From NCBI GenBank assembly GCA_022704725.1, contig JAKJFV010000004.1, positions 12,060 to 18,866 on the forward strand: a stretch of DNA of 6,807 bases, written 5' to 3'. This stretch comes from Spirochaetota bacterium (lineage in GTDB: Bacteria > Spirochaetota > Spirochaetia > Treponematales > Treponemataceae). Positions 6,579 through 6,807 of this stretch are shown here, in pieces. A program made the translations under genes and the position numbers. Numbering within the stretch: the stretch's first letter is position 1; each line of letters begins with the position of its first letter. The notes beneath the pieces are model-generated. The model saw only the letters and a program-made list of their open reading frames with translations, ran no database searches and was not told the origin of the DNA.

Positions 6579-6807
6579 TCAAGTATCCTTCTGCAGGGTT
6601 ATGGTTTTTTGAGCTTCTTCCAATACCGATATTACCGTGTCGCACCACTGGTCAAATTCAGGATCTTTTTGCTGAAGAACAGGATGCTGCATTATGTATT
6701 CAATAGTCTCTTTAACGCCCTGATCAAACCGTATTTCTGCACAAAAACCGGGAACAAGCCGTTTTAACTTAGTATTATCAAAAACAACGCTGTTAGCCTT
6801 ATCACCG
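6579..6807 (-). CDS. NAD-dependent epimerase/dehydratase family protein (C-terminal part)
   Basis: The frame enters from the right edge and ends at the TGA at 6579-6581, giving 75 visible residues; the start is outside the window. The visible part begins GDKANSVVFDNTKLKRLVPG, which matches the C-terminal region of extended short-chain dehydrogenase/reductase (nucleotide-sugar epimerase-like) proteins with their S-V-x-F-D-N-(S/T)-K-x-K-R-x-V-P motif. The following E-I-R-F-D-Q-G-V-K-E-T-I segment and a final acidic D-P-E-F-D-Q-W-C-D helix also fit. The Rossmann NAD-binding domain and catalytic Y-x3-K would lie in the missing part, so activity cannot be judged. The gene lies 89 bases upstream of carB on the same strand with no convincing terminator between them, so read-through into carB is possible. 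The family call is fairly sure; the substrate is unknown. Confidence 0.75.
   Translation of the reverse strand, partial: GDKANSVVFDNTKLKRLVPGFCAEIRFDQGVKETIEYIMQHPVLQQKDPEFDQWCDTVISVLEEAQKTITLQKDT

Noticed and set aside
6440..6706. 88-codon plus-strand open frame across the carB start and epimerase end
   Set aside because: It is antisense to two well-supported genes and has no recognisable domain.

Overview
The window is AT-rich bacterial chromosome with dense coding on both strands. Protein character (a degenerate GGDEF-type protein, a small AAA_33-like kinase, an FCD-type GntR regulator, a CitM/ArsB-like carrier, and a CarB and epimerase of the type seen in anaerobes) suggests an anaerobic, host- or sediment-associated bacterium. 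A spirochaete such as Treponema, or a Clostridia-like organism, would fit. This is an impression from sequence style; no rRNA or other marker is present to settle it.

Layout, left to right. Positions 1-584 (+) hold the C-terminal part of a membrane-anchored protein with a degenerate GGDEF-like domain, its 5' end lying outside the window. Positions 611-769 (+) hold a 52-codon fragment that resembles the N-terminus of a major facilitator transporter and then goes out of frame. A P-loop kinase-like protein (779-1261, -) and a GntR/FCD transcription regulator (1384-2091, +) diverge from a 122-base intergenic region that carries a perfect 9-base inverted repeat. The regulator runs convergently into, and overlaps by 21 bases, a 380-residue anion or organic-acid carrier (2071-3213, -). 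A strong intrinsic terminator (3223-3258) separates that carrier from carB (3262-6489, -), a full-length carbamoyl-phosphate synthase large subunit. The right edge (6579-6807, -) holds the last 75 residues of an NAD-dependent epimerase/dehydratase.

Functionally, carB is the only gene whose role is certain: it makes carbamoyl phosphate for pyrimidine and arginine synthesis. No carA or other pyr/arg gene is in view. The regulator, carrier and kinase form a small accessory cluster; regulation of the carrier or kinase by the GntR protein is possible but rests only on proximity. I see no mobile element, CRISPR array, tRNA or rRNA, and no clearly new multi-gene system. The most unusual points are the decaying transporter fragment, the tight carB terminator/carrier start arrangement, the very short predicted carB leader, and the repeats in the kinase/regulator intergenic region.
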